Source of the DNA: JAGVSR01 sp963786675
GTDB taxonomy: Bacteria; Pseudomonadota; Alphaproteobacteria; Rhizobiales; Hyphomicrobiaceae
Length of the DNA: 64,000 nt
NCBI GenBank assembly: GCA_963786675.1
Contig: CAWAZY010000004.1
Location: forward strand, 372,001 to 436,000
Direction of reading: 5' to 3'
Part shown: in pieces, positions 48,225-57,965 of the stretch
How the letters are laid out: each line of letters opens with the position of its first letter
Position numbering within the stretch: position 1 is the stretch's first letter
Program-made: the position numbers and the translations under genes
Notes under the pieces: generated by a model
The model's input: the letters and a program-made list of their open reading frames with translations, nothing else
Database searches by the model: none
Told to the model about the DNA's origin: nothing

Positions 48225-49508
48225 TCAGGCGGCCTGTTCGGCGGTATTCAGCCGCGTGATGCGCAAAGCCGAGATTTTGTTGCGTGTCTTGCGCAGGATC
48301 TCGAAGCGATAATTGTAGAAGGTGAAGACCTGACCCGGCTCGGGAATGGTCTGCGCCTCGTGAATCACAAGCCCCGCCAGGGTCGTCGCCTCGTCTTCCG
48401 GCAGGTTCCAATCCATGTGGCGGTTGAGATCGCGAATGGCGACCGTGCCGTCGACGTTTACGGTGCCATCGGCCTGCGGCCGGATGCTCATCTCATGGGT
48501 GTCGTGCTCGTCGGCGATCTGACCGACGATCTCTTCCAGGATGTCCTCGAGCGTGATGAGACCCTGCACCTCGCCGTACTCATCGACGACGAGCGCCATC
48601 TGCGCTTTTTTCTTGAGGAACTGATTGAGCTGGGTCTTGAGGCTGGTCGTGTCGGGGACAAACCACGGAGCCTGAGCGAAGCTCATGATGTCGAGCTTGG
48701 AAATATCCCAACCCACGCGCCCGAGCGCCGTCAGCAGATCCTTGGTGTGCAGGACCGCTACGATATTCTCCGGCTCATCCTTCCACAGCGGCATGCGCGT
48801 ATACTGCGACTTCAGAATCTCGTCGATGATCTCTTGCGGGTCGCTATCGGCATCGAGCGTTTCCATCTTGGTGCGATGGATCATGATATCGGCAACCTGC
48901 AGATCCTTAAGATCGAGCACGCCACCTAGCATTTCGGCGTCGTGCCGCAGCACGGTGCCTTCCTTGGCCTGAAGATCGATAGTGCCACGAATCTCGTCGT
49001 GGGCCGCCAGGATGTTGGCCGCGTCGTCACGCCTACTCGGCGTCAGTTTGAGGATGACCGATACGATCACCTCGATCAGCATCACGGCCGGCCGCAACAC
49101 GATCATGATCACGCGCAGGACCGGAGCCACTGTCAGCGCGATGCGGTCGGAGTAGGCAATGGCGTAGGTCTTCGGCAGAACTTCGGAGAAGACGACGACG
49201 ATGATTGTCATCACGATGGTCGCGTAAAAGACGCCGACCTCGCCGAACAGGCCGATCAACAGGCTCGTCGTCACGGCAGAGGCCATGATGTTCACGAGGT
49301 TGTTGCCCAAGAGGATGGTGCTTATCAAGCGCTCTGGACGCGCCAGCAGACGATTGACCAGCCGCGCCCTCTCGTTGCCTTCCTGCTCCAGCGAATGCAA
49401 CCGGGCGCGCGACGCGGCCGTCAGTGCCGTTTCAGAACCGGAAAAGAACGCGGAAAGGATCAGGAGAAAAACAATGGCGGCGAGTGTCAGAAGAATTTCG
49501 GGAGACAT
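48225..49508 (-). CDS. CorC/HlyC-family membrane transporter (DUF21-CBS-CorC)
   Basis: A 427-residue protein. The DUF21/CNNM membrane domain (about residues 1-180) has FSGSETALTAASRARL and NLVNIMASAVTTSL, two CBS domains (about 200-330) follow, and the CorC_HlyC transporter-associated domain (about 345-420) has VDGTVAIRDLNRHMDW. The family is linked to magnesium or cobalt export in CorB/CorC and CNNM proteins; the 'hemolysin' label is historical. It lies downstream of aroB on the same strand after 162 bases. Confidence 0.92.
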   Translation of the reverse strand: MSPEILLTLAAIVFLLILSAFFSGSETALTAASRARLHSLEQEGNERARLVNRLLARPERLISTILLGNNLVNIMASAVTTSLLIGLFGEVGVFYATIVMTIIVVVFSEVLPKTYAIAYSDRIALTVAPVLRVIMIVLRPAVMLIEVIVSVILKLTPSRRDDAANILAAHDEIRGTIDLQAKEGTVLRHDAEMLGGVLDLKDLQVADIMIHRTKMETLDADSDPQEIIDEILKSQYTRMPLWKDEPENIVAVLHTKDLLTALGRVGWDISKLDIMSFAQAPWFVPDTTSLKTQLNQFLKKKAQMALVVDEYGEVQGLITLEDILEEIVGQIADEHDTHEMSIRPQADGTVNVDGTVAIRDLNRHMDWNLPEDEATTLAGLVIHEAQTIPEPGQVFTFYNYRFEILRKTRNKISALRITRLNTAEQAA

Positions 49509-49670
49509 GGATCTTTTCGTTGGGTTGATTGGTCGGATCGGTGAAATGACCGCTGGCCGGGTACAGCCCGGGCGGCCTTAGGCACGTAGAATGCGTGCTG
49601 AGCACCCTACCATGGTTGCGCGCAGGACGCATGTGGGAGGCATTTTTGCCTGAACAAGCAAAAGGTTGTC

Positions 49671-50819
49671 TTAACCGGCGATTTCCTTGGCAAGGAACCC
49701 GCGCACCGCCTCGGGGTCGACGTCACGAGCGACGAAGGCCTGTCCGATCCCGCGAACCAGTATGAACGTCAACGTGCCGTTGCGGACTTTCTTGTCCTGG
49801 CCCATCAGGGCGAGCAACGTGTCGGCGTCGGCCTTGCCACCGGGGATATCGGCGAGGCGCGTGGGTAGCCCAACGGCGGTAAGATGCGTGGCAACGCGAT
49901 GTGCGGTGCCCGGCGGGCAAAGCCCCTGCGCTTCGGAGAAGCGAAATGCCTGCGCCATGCCGATGGCGACACCTTCGCCGTGCAACAGCCGGTCGGAGTA
50001 GCCGGTCCAGGCTTCTAGCGCATGGCCGAACGTATGCCCCAGGTTGAGCAGGGCGCGGTCGCCGGTTTCCAATTCGTCGCGGGCGACGATCGCGGCCTTG
50101 GCCTTCACACTGGTCTCGATGGCGCGCGTCAGATCGGGGCCCGAATTGCCGAATACGCCCTGCCAGTGCGCGTCCAGCCAATCGAAAAACGGCGCATCGC
50201 CCAGCAGCCCGTACTTCACCACCTCGGCGTACCCCGCGCGCATCTCGCGGGGCGGCAGCGTAGTCAGCACGTCCGTATCGGCAATGACGAGGCTCGGCTG
50301 ATGAAACACACCGATAAGGTTTTTGCCTTGGGGCGTATTGATGCCGGTCTTGCCGCCGACGGAACTATCGACCTGGGCAAGCAGCGATGTCGGGATTTGC
50401 ACGAAGCGCACGCCGCGGCGCAAAATTCCCGCCGCAAATCCGGCCAGATCGCCGATGACACCCCCGCCGAAAGCGACGACGAGATCGCCGCGCTCCAGGC
50501 CCATTTTCAGAAGCGCTTCGCTAAGCTCGGTCAAACGCGCGAAACACTTGGTCGCTTCGCCAGCGGGCAGCACGATCGAGCCGGCGTGACGGCCTTCGGC
50601 CCGCAACGCCGCCTCTAAGGTCCCTAGATGATGGGCGGCCACGTTCTCGTCGGTGACAATGCCGCATTTGGCCTTGCCGATCCGCGTCGCGATGAGGCGC
50701 CCTGCCTCGTTCAGCAAGCCCGGCCCAATGAGCACGTCATAGCTGCGCGCGCCGAGGACGACGGGCACGGTCTTTTCAGCACGCGTCAGGGCATTCATGG
50801 AGTGGGCGAGCGTCGGCAT
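49671..50819 (-). CDS. aroB: 3-Dehydroquinate synthase
   Basis: A 382-residue enzyme of the shikimate pathway that converts DAHP to 3-dehydroquinate with NAD+ and a divalent metal. Motifs are AFGGGVIGDLAGFAAGILRRGV, QIPTSLLAQVDSSVGGKTGIN, and LNLGHTFGHALEA with metal-binding His. Length is normal. It follows aroK after 42 bases in the standard aroK-aroB pair. The start at 50819 is uncertain by a few codons (ATG also at 50798). Confidence 0.96.
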   Translation of the reverse strand: MPTLAHSMNALTRAEKTVPVVLGARSYDVLIGPGLLNEAGRLIATRIGKAKCGIVTDENVAAHHLGTLEAALRAEGRHAGSIVLPAGEATKCFARLTELSEALLKMGLERGDLVVAFGGGVIGDLAGFAAGILRRGVRFVQIPTSLLAQVDSSVGGKTGINTPQGKNLIGVFHQPSLVIADTDVLTTLPPREMRAGYAEVVKYGLLGDAPFFDWLDAHWQGVFGNSGPDLTRAIETSVKAKAAIVARDELETGDRALLNLGHTFGHALEAWTGYSDRLLHGEGVAIGMAQAFRFSEAQGLCPPGTAHRVATHLTAVGLPTRLADIPGGKADADTLLALMGQDKKVRNGTLTFILVRGIGQAFVARDVDPEAVRGFLAKEIAG

Positions 50820-50861
50820 GGGCGAGCGGTTTCCGGGTTGAAAGGCCGTTGGTCCGGCATA

Positions 50862-51450
50862 TCAGGCCGGTGCGGCGGACGCCAGAGACAGCTTGGCCCG
50901 GATCGCGGCCATGGCCTCGCTGACGATCACATCGTGGGGAACGTCACGGCTCTCAAGTGTTATGTCGGCTTCGGCGTAGACGGGATAGCGCTTGTCCATG
51001 AGGTCGCGCATTACGGCTTCGGGGTCCGCTGTCTTCAGAAGCGGGCGCGTTTCGCGTTTCGAGACCCGGCGCATCAGGACGGGCAGATCAGCCCGCAGCC
51101 AGACGGAAATGCCCCGCTCCTTGATCTTGGCACGGGTCTCGGGATTGATGAACGCGCCTCCGCCCGTGGCCAAAACCTGGGGGCCGTTACCCAGCAGCCG
51201 CGCGATGACCCGGCGCTCGCCGTCACGGAAATAGGCTTCCCCGTGGTCGGTGAAAATTTCCACGATGGATTTCGCCGCGACGCGTTCGATTTCTTCGTCC
51301 GCATCGACGAAGGCGAGGCCCAAGTTTCGAGGCGAGACGCCGCCCGACGGAGGATTTTCCACAGCCCATCAAGCCGACAAGCACGATCGACCGGTCACCG
51401 AGGAGTGTGACCAGAGTCTCCGCTCCATTGTTGTCCCTGGCGTCACCCAT
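50862..51450 (-). CDS. aroK: Shikimate kinase (frameshifted in this sequence)
   Basis: Shikimate kinase phosphorylates shikimate at the 3-hydroxyl using ATP. The P-loop VGLMGCGKSSVGRRLASKLG is in one frame; the rest, LAFVDADEEIERVA, YFRDGERRVIARLL and ATGGGAFINPETR, is in the next. An extra C in 51319-51321 separates them; removing it gives 195 residues, the family size. The ATG at 51450 fits. aroB follows. Upstream, a small-protein gene and xerD run in the opposite direction. Confidence 0.93.
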
Positions 51451-51693
51451 GGCGCTCAGACCTCGTATCGAACCGAATCATGACACCATGATTTATGACG
51501 GCGGGACCGGACCCCTATCGATCTGGCCCCGTGTATCGCGCAAAGCCGTTCGAATTTCAATTTTTGGATTGCGTACCGGAAACTGGATAAGCCCGGTTGC
51601 CTAGGGCATAGTCCGAATGGGGACCCCAGGGCGACCCGGACATAATGGCGCCAACTTGAACACCGATTAGTCAGGCGAAACGGACCCATCAGC

Positions 51694-51840
51694 ATGCCGA
51701 GCCTCTTTCGTCTTCTTATCGTTGTCGGCATGATCGGCGGGATCGCTACGGCTGGATTCTACATTCTGGCCACCAAGTACGAGCCGGTTCAGCAGGAAGA
51801 AGTCAAAGTCGTGCCCGGCGTCAAAATCCGTAAAGAATGA
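51694..51840 (+). CDS. 48-residue single-helix membrane protein upstream of xerD
   Basis: A short protein starting MPSLFRLLIVVGMIGGIATAG and ending in a charged tail (VPGVKIRKE). It has one membrane helix (about residues 5-27) followed by a short soluble part. Similar tiny proteins stand between aroK and xerD in many Hyphomicrobiales and are often mislabelled in databases. It is 12 bases before the next gene and probably co-transcribed with it and xerD. Function unknown. Confidence 0.75.
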   Translation: MPSLFRLLIVVGMIGGIATAGFYILATKYEPVQQEEVKVVPGVKIRKE

Positions 51841-51852
51841 GCCCGTCCGGCC

Positions 51853-53787
51853 ATGCGCTCCCTCACACGCCCGATGGCGAGCCTCGGCTTCGCTGCGGTC
51901 ACGGTCCTCAACACAGCGGCGCTCGCTCAGGGTATTCCATCGCCTTTCGGCGACCCTGAAACCAGCCGGCCGCCCCCGCGCGTCCAGAAACCCAATCCAG
52001 CCACGAGTGATGCGGGCCAGCCGCCGGCGGGAGCCTACGGCATGGCCACCGATGGGCGGGCGGCGACCGGCACCATCGAACGTTCCGAATTGCCACCGCC
52101 CCCCGTTGCCGCCGATCCGCCGGCACCCACACGCACCGGACCCGCGCCAACATGGTCAGCCTCGCCTGAGCCCGGTCCCCGGATGGCGCCCGAGCGTACG
52201 GTCATGCGCCGCGACCTCGCCCCGGTCATGGCCGGTGATGGATCGGGAGTCCCGCATGAACTGTGGCGTGGGCTCACCGTCGACGGCATCGAAAAACTAT
52301 TCGCGGCGCTGGAAATTCCCCCGCGCTCGCCCGCGCTGCATCGCCTGTTCCGCCGTCTGGTCACCTCCGACGTGCCGCCTCCAGCGGGCGGCTCCAGCGA
52401 TCCGCGCTTCACCGCGCTGCGCGTCGAAGCCCTCGACCGGTCCGGTCTGATCGAAGCCGCCAAACGCATGCTGGCGCAGGATCCGGCCACCGCGTCCGAT
52501 CCCACGCTGTCGGTCCTGGCCGCCCGCAATGCGATCGCCACCGGCGACAAGGACGCCGCGTGCCGCAATGCCCAGTCCGTTGGCGCCGCCACGGCACAGC
52601 TTCCGGTTCGTTTGAAGGGCCAAGCCATCCTGATCCGCGCGTACTGCGCGGTGCTCGCCGGTCAACGGCATTCCGCCGAACTCCAGGTCGCCCTGGCGCG
52701 CGACGAGGGCCTGACCGACGTTCCCGGACTAGACGCCATCGACGCCATCACATCCGGTGCGAAGCCGACGATCAGGAAGGGTGAAAAGGCCGGCGTCGTG
52801 GATTGGCGCATCTTGGAGATTGCCGGGCCCGTCGACGCCGCATTGGTTCTGGCCAACGCCACGCCCGGGCTCCTCGCCGTCATCGCCCGCGACGACGGCA
52901 CCGATCCGACATTGCGACTGGCTGCCGCCGAAAGCGCGGCCCGGCTCAACGCCATCGACGCCGCCGATCTGGGCGATGCCTACCGCCGGTTCCAAGGCGG
53001 CAGTGGCGCGGCTCAAGCCGACGCCAGCGACGACGCGGGACCTGGCGCCATGCGCAGGGCCGCACTGTTTCAGGCCGCCGCTGCCGAACGCACGCCCTTG
53101 AAGAAGGCCCGGCTCATCCGCAGCTTTCTCGACGACGCCCAACGCAGCGGCTTGTATTGGCCGGCACTGCAAATGATCGGGCCTTCCATATCCGGCATGC
53201 CGCGCATTCCCGAAATCGGCTGGTTCACAGAGACCGCCATCGAGTTGGCCTTGGCCTCGGGCAACGTCGATGGCGCGCGGGCCTGGAGCGCATTCGGCGA
53301 CAGTCTCGATGGGCCCGACGCCACACGGCGCGAAGGATATACGCACTGGCAGGCGCTGGCTGACTTGACCGATCCCGCGCCCGGGCAGGACCGCGCGCGC
53401 CATCTGGTGGATCTGGTGGAGCCCGCAGGTCGCGGACGGTTCGCGCCCGAGGTGCTGCATAAACTTGCGACCGTTCTGGATGCGCTCGACATCCAGGTGC
53501 CGATTCCGCTTTGGGACATCGCCAGCCGCACGCCGCAGCCTGCCGGCGGCCATCTGCCAGAAACCGGCGTCTTGAGTGAACTTGCCGACGCGTCGAAGAA
53601 ACAGGAATTCGGCCGCACGGTCCTCTTGGCCATGCAGGCCCTGGGGCCCAACGGCGCGGAGGGCGCGCACATCATCGCGCTTGGTGACAGCATCCGCGCC
53701 CTGCGCCGCGCCGGACTGGAAAGCGATGCACGCCAACTGGCACTGGAAGCCGTCTTCGCCGGGTGGCCGCGCGGGCGAGGAAGTTGA
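51853..53787 (+). CDS. Large exported helical-repeat protein upstream of xerD
   Basis: A 644-residue protein with a signal peptide (about residues 1-26, ending ALAQ), a Pro-rich disordered stretch (27-120), and a long alpha-helical part rich in Ala, Leu and Asp that resembles TPR-like solenoids (DRSGLIEAAKRMLAQDPATASDPTLSVLAARN in pieces: AAKRMLAQDP, LSVLAARNAIATGD). No catalytic motif is visible. It is probably periplasmic. It ends four bases before xerD, so it is co-transcribed; exported proteins of this type are common at this position in the order. Confidence 0.8.
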   Translation: MRSLTRPMASLGFAAVTVLNTAALAQGIPSPFGDPETSRPPPRVQKPNPATSDAGQPPAGAYGMATDGRAATGTIERSELPPPPVAADPPAPTRTGPAPTWSASPEPGPRMAPERTVMRRDLAPVMAGDGSGVPHELWRGLTVDGIEKLFAALEIPPRSPALHRLFRRLVTSDVPPPAGGSSDPRFTALRVEALDRSGLIEAAKRMLAQDPATASDPTLSVLAARNAIATGDKDAACRNAQSVGAATAQLPVRLKGQAILIRAYCAVLAGQRHSAELQVALARDEGLTDVPGLDAIDAITSGAKPTIRKGEKAGVVDWRILEIAGPVDAALVLANATPGLLAVIARDDGTDPTLRLAAAESAARLNAIDAADLGDAYRRFQGGSGAAQADASDDAGPGAMRRAALFQAAAAERTPLKKARLIRSFLDDAQRSGLYWPALQMIGPSISGMPRIPEIGWFTETAIELALASGNVDGARAWSAFGDSLDGPDATRREGYTHWQALADLTDPAPGQDRARHLVDLVEPAGRGRFAPEVLHKLATVLDALDIQVPIPLWDIASRTPQPAGGHLPETGVLSELADASKKQEFGRTVLLAMQALGPNGAEGAHIIALGDSIRALRRAGLESDARQLALEAVFAGWPRGRGS

Positions 53788-53790
53788 GCC

Positions 53791-54747
53791 ATGGAAACCG
53801 GCAAGGCGGCCACCGCTGACAGTCCGATTGCCGCGTTTCTGGAAATGCTGGCCGCCGAGCGCGGCGCCGCACGCAACACGCTCGATGCCTATCGGCGCGA
53901 CCTGGAAAGTTTTGCGGCGTTTCTGACCGCCCGCAAGCGGTCGATACCCGATGCGGATCGCACCGACATTGCCGCGTTCATGGAAGCCGCCGGCAGAACC
54001 GGGCTTTCGCCTGCCACACGAGCGCGGCAACTCTCGGCCGTGCGCCAGCTGTACAAGTATCTGGAGGCCGACGGTATCATTACGGAAAACCCCGCGATGG
54101 GGTCGCGTGCGCCCAAGCGTTCCCGTCCGTTGCCCAAGACCTTGTCCGTAGCCGAAGTTGACCGATTGATCGGCGCGGCCTCACGCGCCACGGAAGGCCA
54201 GACCGGACGCGAACTGGCGCGCACGGTGCGGTTTCACACGCTGCTGGAAATTCTCTACGCCACGGGAATGCGGGTGAGCGAACTGGTTTCGCTGCCGCGC
54301 CGCGTGTTGACCGGAGATCCGCGCGTTCTCACCATCACCGGCAAGGGTGGCCGCGAGCGTCTGGTACCGCTGAATTCATCGGCACGGGCCGCGCTCGATC
54401 GCTATCTCGCGCTTGGAACCGATCCAGACCATGGGCTCACACCCGCCGTGCAGACCCGCTGGCTTTTTCCCTCGCGCAGCGCCGAAGGACATCTGACACG
54501 CCAGCGCTTCGCCATTGACCTCAAGGAGACGGCCCTTGCCGCTGGGCTCGATCCGCAACGCGTATCACCGCATGTGTTGCGGCATGCCTTCGCCAGTCAC
54601 TTGCTCGATCGCGGGGCCGACCTGCGCACGGTGCAGCAGCTTCTGGGACATGCCGATATCTCCACCACCGAGATCTACACGCATGTGCTGGAAGAGCGGC
54701 TGAAGAAGATCGTTTTCGAGCACCACCCTCTCGCTGGCCGGACCTGA
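53791..54747 (+). CDS. xerD: Site-specific tyrosine recombinase XerD
   Basis: A 318-residue XerD that, with XerC and FtsK, resolves chromosome dimers at dif. The N-terminal core-binding domain covers about residues 10-105. Catalytic residues are Arg in ATGMRVSELV, Lys in GKGGRER, His and Arg in HVLRHAFASH, His in LLGHADIS, and the nucleophile Tyr in EIYTHV. It is the housekeeping enzyme, not a phage integrase: length and motifs match XerD and no mobile element surrounds it. Confidence 0.95.
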   Translation: METGKAATADSPIAAFLEMLAAERGAARNTLDAYRRDLESFAAFLTARKRSIPDADRTDIAAFMEAAGRTGLSPATRARQLSAVRQLYKYLEADGIITENPAMGSRAPKRSRPLPKTLSVAEVDRLIGAASRATEGQTGRELARTVRFHTLLEILYATGMRVSELVSLPRRVLTGDPRVLTITGKGGRERLVPLNSSARAALDRYLALGTDPDHGLTPAVQTRWLFPSRSAEGHLTRQRFAIDLKETALAAGLDPQRVSPHVLRHAFASHLLDRGADLRTVQQLLGHADISTTEIYTHVLEERLKKIVFEHHPLAGRT

Positions 54748-54762
54748 CGTCAGAGCGCCACG

Positions 54763-54840
54763 CCGGCCGCATTTCGCCAACGGCCTCCGGCCGCACTTCG
54801 GCATCGGCCTCCGGCCGCATTTCGGCATCGGCCTCCGGCC
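54763..54840. repeat. 24-bp tandem repeat between xerD and pip
   Basis: Three head-to-tail 24-bp units (54763-54786, 54787-54810, 54811-54834) of the form CCGGCCGCATTTCGGCATCG + GCCT plus six further bases. They fill the gap between two convergent stop codons. Each unit carries GGCCTCCGGCC, which is self-complementary and could form hairpins. Confidence 0.85.
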
Positions 54841-55800
54841 TCAATGACCGAACGCTGCTTGCGTAACCTCTGCGATACCCGTTCGCATGGCATCCATGAC
54901 CCCCGGCTCGGTCATGGCATGTCCCGCCTGCTCCACCATTTGCAGACGGCACGTGCCCCACGCCCGCGCAATGGCGGCGGCGGCGGCCGGCGGACAGAGC
55001 AGATCGTAGCGCCCCTGAACCAAGACGCCCGGAATGCCGCGCAAACGCCACGCATTGTTTTCGAGTTGATCCGGCGTCAGAAAAAACTGGTTGGCGATGT
55101 AGTGCGCTTCCATCAGTGCCGTCGGCGGCATCCGGTCGTCCGCCGCGGCGGCACGCGCCAAATCGGGTGTGGCGGCGTTTAGTTCCGAGAGCGTGCGCTC
55201 GTAGGCATGCCAAACGTGGGCGGCGGGCCGGTGCACGGCCGGGTCCGGGTCCGTCAGGCGCGCGACGTAGGCCTGGATCGGGTCAGCGCGCTCGCTTTCC
55301 GGTAACTGGCCGACAAACGCGTCATACAGCTCGGGACGGAACCGGCGCGGGCCATCGATGAAAGCCCAGGCGACTTCGCTGGCAGTCCCGAGGAAGATGG
55401 CGCGCAGCACAATGCCGGCGACCCGTTCGGGATGGGCTTGCGCATAGGCGAGGCCCAAGGTCGATCCCCAGGAGCCGCCGACGACGATCCAGCGGTCGAT
55501 CCCCAGATGCGCGCGAATGGCTTCGATGTCGGCGATCTGATGCGCCGTCGTATTGGCCTGTCGCGACAGATAGGGATGGCTGCGCCCAGCGCCGCGCTGA
55601 TCGAACAGGATCGCGTGATGGCGCTCGGGATCAAATAGCTCGCGATGCGTGTGCTGCGATCCGCTGCCCGGTCCCCCGTGCAGGAATATCGCAGGGATAC
55701 CGCCGGCCCGGCCAACCTGCTCCACATAGAGCCAATGCCCGTCGCCCACGCTCAACATGCGCGCATCGAAAGGCCGGAGGATGGGACGCGGGTCGGTCAT
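54841..55800 (-). CDS. pip: Prolyl aminopeptidase
   Basis: A 319-residue alpha/beta hydrolase of peptidase family S33 that removes N-terminal proline. Motifs are FLHGGPGSG (oxyanion), the nucleophile GGSWGSTLGLAYA, the acid in QGRYDLLCPP, and the catalytic His in QAGHAMTEPG. FDQRGAGRSHPY is also typical. Length is standard and it appears cytosolic. It is convergent with xerD. Confidence 0.93.
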   Translation of the reverse strand: MTDPRPILRPFDARMLSVGDGHWLYVEQVGRAGGIPAIFLHGGPGSGSQHTHRELFDPERHHAILFDQRGAGRSHPYLSRQANTTAHQIADIEAIRAHLGIDRWIVVGGSWGSTLGLAYAQAHPERVAGIVLRAIFLGTASEVAWAFIDGPRRFRPELYDAFVGQLPESERADPIQAYVARLTDPDPAVHRPAAHVWHAYERTLSELNAATPDLARAAAADDRMPPTALMEAHYIANQFFLTPDQLENNAWRLRGIPGVLVQGRYDLLCPPAAAAAIARAWGTCRLQMVEQAGHAMTEPGVMDAMRTGIAEVTQAAFGH

Positions 55801-55810
55801 GCCTGATCCG

Positions 55811-57520
55811 TCAGTGCGCCGAAGCGCCCGATGCCCCTATGCCTGTTTCAGATCGAACGAGCTGTGCCGGAAAGGCCGCCCGCTCGGCGTCGCCCCGTGC
55901 ACTGCGATCGAGGCGCGAGACGATCCAGATGGTGGCGAATGCCGCCGTGACTGAGAAGAGCGCCGGATTGTCATAGGGGAAGATGGCCTGCTCGAACCCC
56001 AGCGTCGTGACCCAGACCGCGGGGCTCAATATGACGCAAGCAACGGCCATGATCAGCCCCAGCGCCCCACCGGCGATCGCGCCGCGCGTCGTCGTGCCCG
56101 ACCAATGCAAACTCATCAGCAGGACAGGGAAATTGCAGCTCGCAGCCACCGCGAACGCCAGCCCCACCATGAACGCCACGTTTTGCTCTTCGAAGATGTA
56201 GCCGAGGAAAATCGCGATCAGTCCAATGACGACAGCGGAGATTTTCGAAAGCCGCACTTCGGTGTGTTCGGTCACGGGTTCGCGCGCAAACACATTGGCA
56301 TAGAGATCATGGCTGACAGCCGAGGCCCCGGCCAATGTCAGGCCGGCGACGACCGCAAGAATGGTTGCGAACGCCACGGCGGATATGAAACCAAGAAAAA
56401 GCGAGCCACCCACCGCGTTGGCCAAATGCACAGCGGCCATGTTGGTGCCGCCTTGCAAGTCGGAAACCTTGTTGTAGGTTCCGTCGGCGGCGACGCCATA
56501 ATAAGCCGGATCGCTCATCAGAAGCGTGATAGCCCCGAAGCCGATGATAAACGTGAGAATATAAAAGTAGCCGATGAAGCCGGTGGCATAGAGCACCGAT
56601 TTGCGCGCGGTGCGCGCATCGGGAACCGTGAAGAAGCGCATGAGGATATGCGGCAGGCCGGCCGTGCCGAACATCAGCGCGACGCCGAGCGAAATGGCGG
56701 AAACCGGATCGGAGACAAGTTTTCCGGGCGCCATGATGGTCAGGCCTCCGGGATGGACGTCGGTTGCGGCCTTGAACATCGCTTCGGGTGAGAACCCGAA
56801 CCTCGCCAGCACCATGTAGGCCATGAACGACGCGCCGCCAAGCAGCAGACAGGCCTTGATGATCTGCACCCAGGTGGTGGCGATCATGCCGCCGAACGCG
56901 ACGTAGCTGATCATCAAAACGCCGACCATGATGATCGCGTAAAGGTAATCCAGGCCAAACAGCAATTCGATCAGCTTCCCCGCGCCGACCATTTGCGCGA
57001 TGAGGTACAGCGACACCACAGACAGCGACCCGGTTGCGGAGAGAACGCGAAGCGGCTTGGGATCGAGCCGGAACGCGGCCACATCGGCAAACGTGTACTT
57101 GCCCAGATTGCGCAACTGCTCGGCGATGAGAAACATGACGATCGGCCAGCCGACCAGAAACCCGACCGAGTAGATCAGCCCGTCGTAGCCCGACGAAAAG
57201 ACCAGCGCTGAGATCCCCAGGAACGACGCGGCGGACATGTAGTCGCCCGCGATCGCCAGGCCATTCTGCAACCCCGTGATGCCGCCGCCTGCCGCATAGA
57301 AATCCGACGCCGTACGCGCGCGCGACGCGGCCCATTTGGTAATACCCAACGTCGCGACCACGAAAACGAGGAACATGGCGATCGCCGAAACATTAAGCGG
57401 CTGCTTATCGCCCCCGTCGATCGGCCCCGCGGCCAAGGCACCCGAAGCATAAAGCGCAAGAGTGAGAGAAGCCCCCACGCACAACAGTGCGGCGGTGAGG
57501 TTTTCGCGAGGTATTTTCAC
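55811..57520 (-). CDS. actP: Sodium/solute (acetate) symporter ActP
   Basis: A 569-residue sodium/solute symporter of the ActP type with 13-14 membrane helices after a signal-like N-terminal segment. Family motifs are DFYAAGGGITGLQNGLAIAGDYMSAASFLG, VAFGGMIATTWVQIIKA, and GTAGLPHILMRFFTVPDA. ActP imports acetate and other short carboxylates. The start is a GTG at 57520 with GGAG eight bases upstream; it overlaps the stop of the preceding DUF485 gene as GTGA, so the two are translationally coupled. Acetate uptake fits the ethylmalonyl-CoA pathway in this organism. Confidence 0.93.
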   Translation of the reverse strand: MKIPRENLTAALLCVGASLTLALYASGALAAGPIDGGDKQPLNVSAIAMFLVFVVATLGITKWAASRARTASDFYAAGGGITGLQNGLAIAGDYMSAASFLGISALVFSSGYDGLIYSVGFLVGWPIVMFLIAEQLRNLGKYTFADVAAFRLDPKPLRVLSATGSLSVVSLYLIAQMVGAGKLIELLFGLDYLYAIIMVGVLMISYVAFGGMIATTWVQIIKACLLLGGASFMAYMVLARFGFSPEAMFKAATDVHPGGLTIMAPGKLVSDPVSAISLGVALMFGTAGLPHILMRFFTVPDARTARKSVLYATGFIGYFYILTFIIGFGAITLLMSDPAYYGVAADGTYNKVSDLQGGTNMAAVHLANAVGGSLFLGFISAVAFATILAVVAGLTLAGASAVSHDLYANVFAREPVTEHTEVRLSKISAVVIGLIAIFLGYIFEEQNVAFMVGLAFAVAASCNFPVLLMSLHWSGTTTRGAIAGGALGLIMAVACVILSPAVWVTTLGFEQAIFPYDNPALFSVTAAFATIWIVSRLDRSARGDAERAAFPAQLVRSETGIGASGASAH

Positions 57521-57831
57521 TGGTGGCGCTCCACAATCGATCGCGTCGCGGCATCGAACATGGCGTTTGCGCGCAGAACGTAGATGGCGGTGAGAGCGAA
57601 GGCGGCGAGGATGACCAGCATCCCGACGACCAGCCCGACGGTCAAGGTTCCCTCTCCTGCCGGCTGTCCCAGCAGACCAGGCAGGAAGGCGACAAGCGCG
57701 ATGAAGCCAAAATAGACTACACACATGGCAGCCGCGAGCCCCCAGCAGAACCGAGCCCGGCTGGCCACGACCGCCTGGAATGCCGGATCCGCTAGAATCC
57801 GGCTAACCCGGTCCCCGTTCGAAGATGTCAC
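57517..57831 (-). CDS. DUF485 membrane protein, ActP partner
   Basis: A 104-residue protein with two membrane helices (about residues 30-52 and 62-85) of the DUF485/YjcH family, found directly before actP in many proteobacteria. ILADPAFQAVVASRARF is the typical N-terminal stretch. It starts at a GTG (57831) with GGAGG seven bases upstream; the longer frame upstream to 57969 is not supported. Its stop overlaps the actP start. Confidence 0.9.
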   Translation of the reverse strand: MTSSNGDRVSRILADPAFQAVVASRARFCWGLAAAMCVVYFGFIALVAFLPGLLGQPAGEGTLTVGLVVGMLVILAAFALTAIYVLRANAMFDAATRSIVERHQ

Positions 57832-57965
57832 GCGAAGTCCTCCCTCTCGGCCGGTCTTGACGCCGGACCTTGGCGGCAACTCTAGCGCATCGCATCTTGC
57901 GCGCCACCCCTCTGGTTGCTTTGCCGTGAAAGATTTGGGTGGCTCTCCAGGATTGGAGGGTCCGG

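Noticed and set aside
53791..54747. Tyrosine recombinase as a sign of an integrated element
   Set aside because: It is housekeeping XerD in its conserved chromosomal context; no att-like repeats or phage genes nearby.
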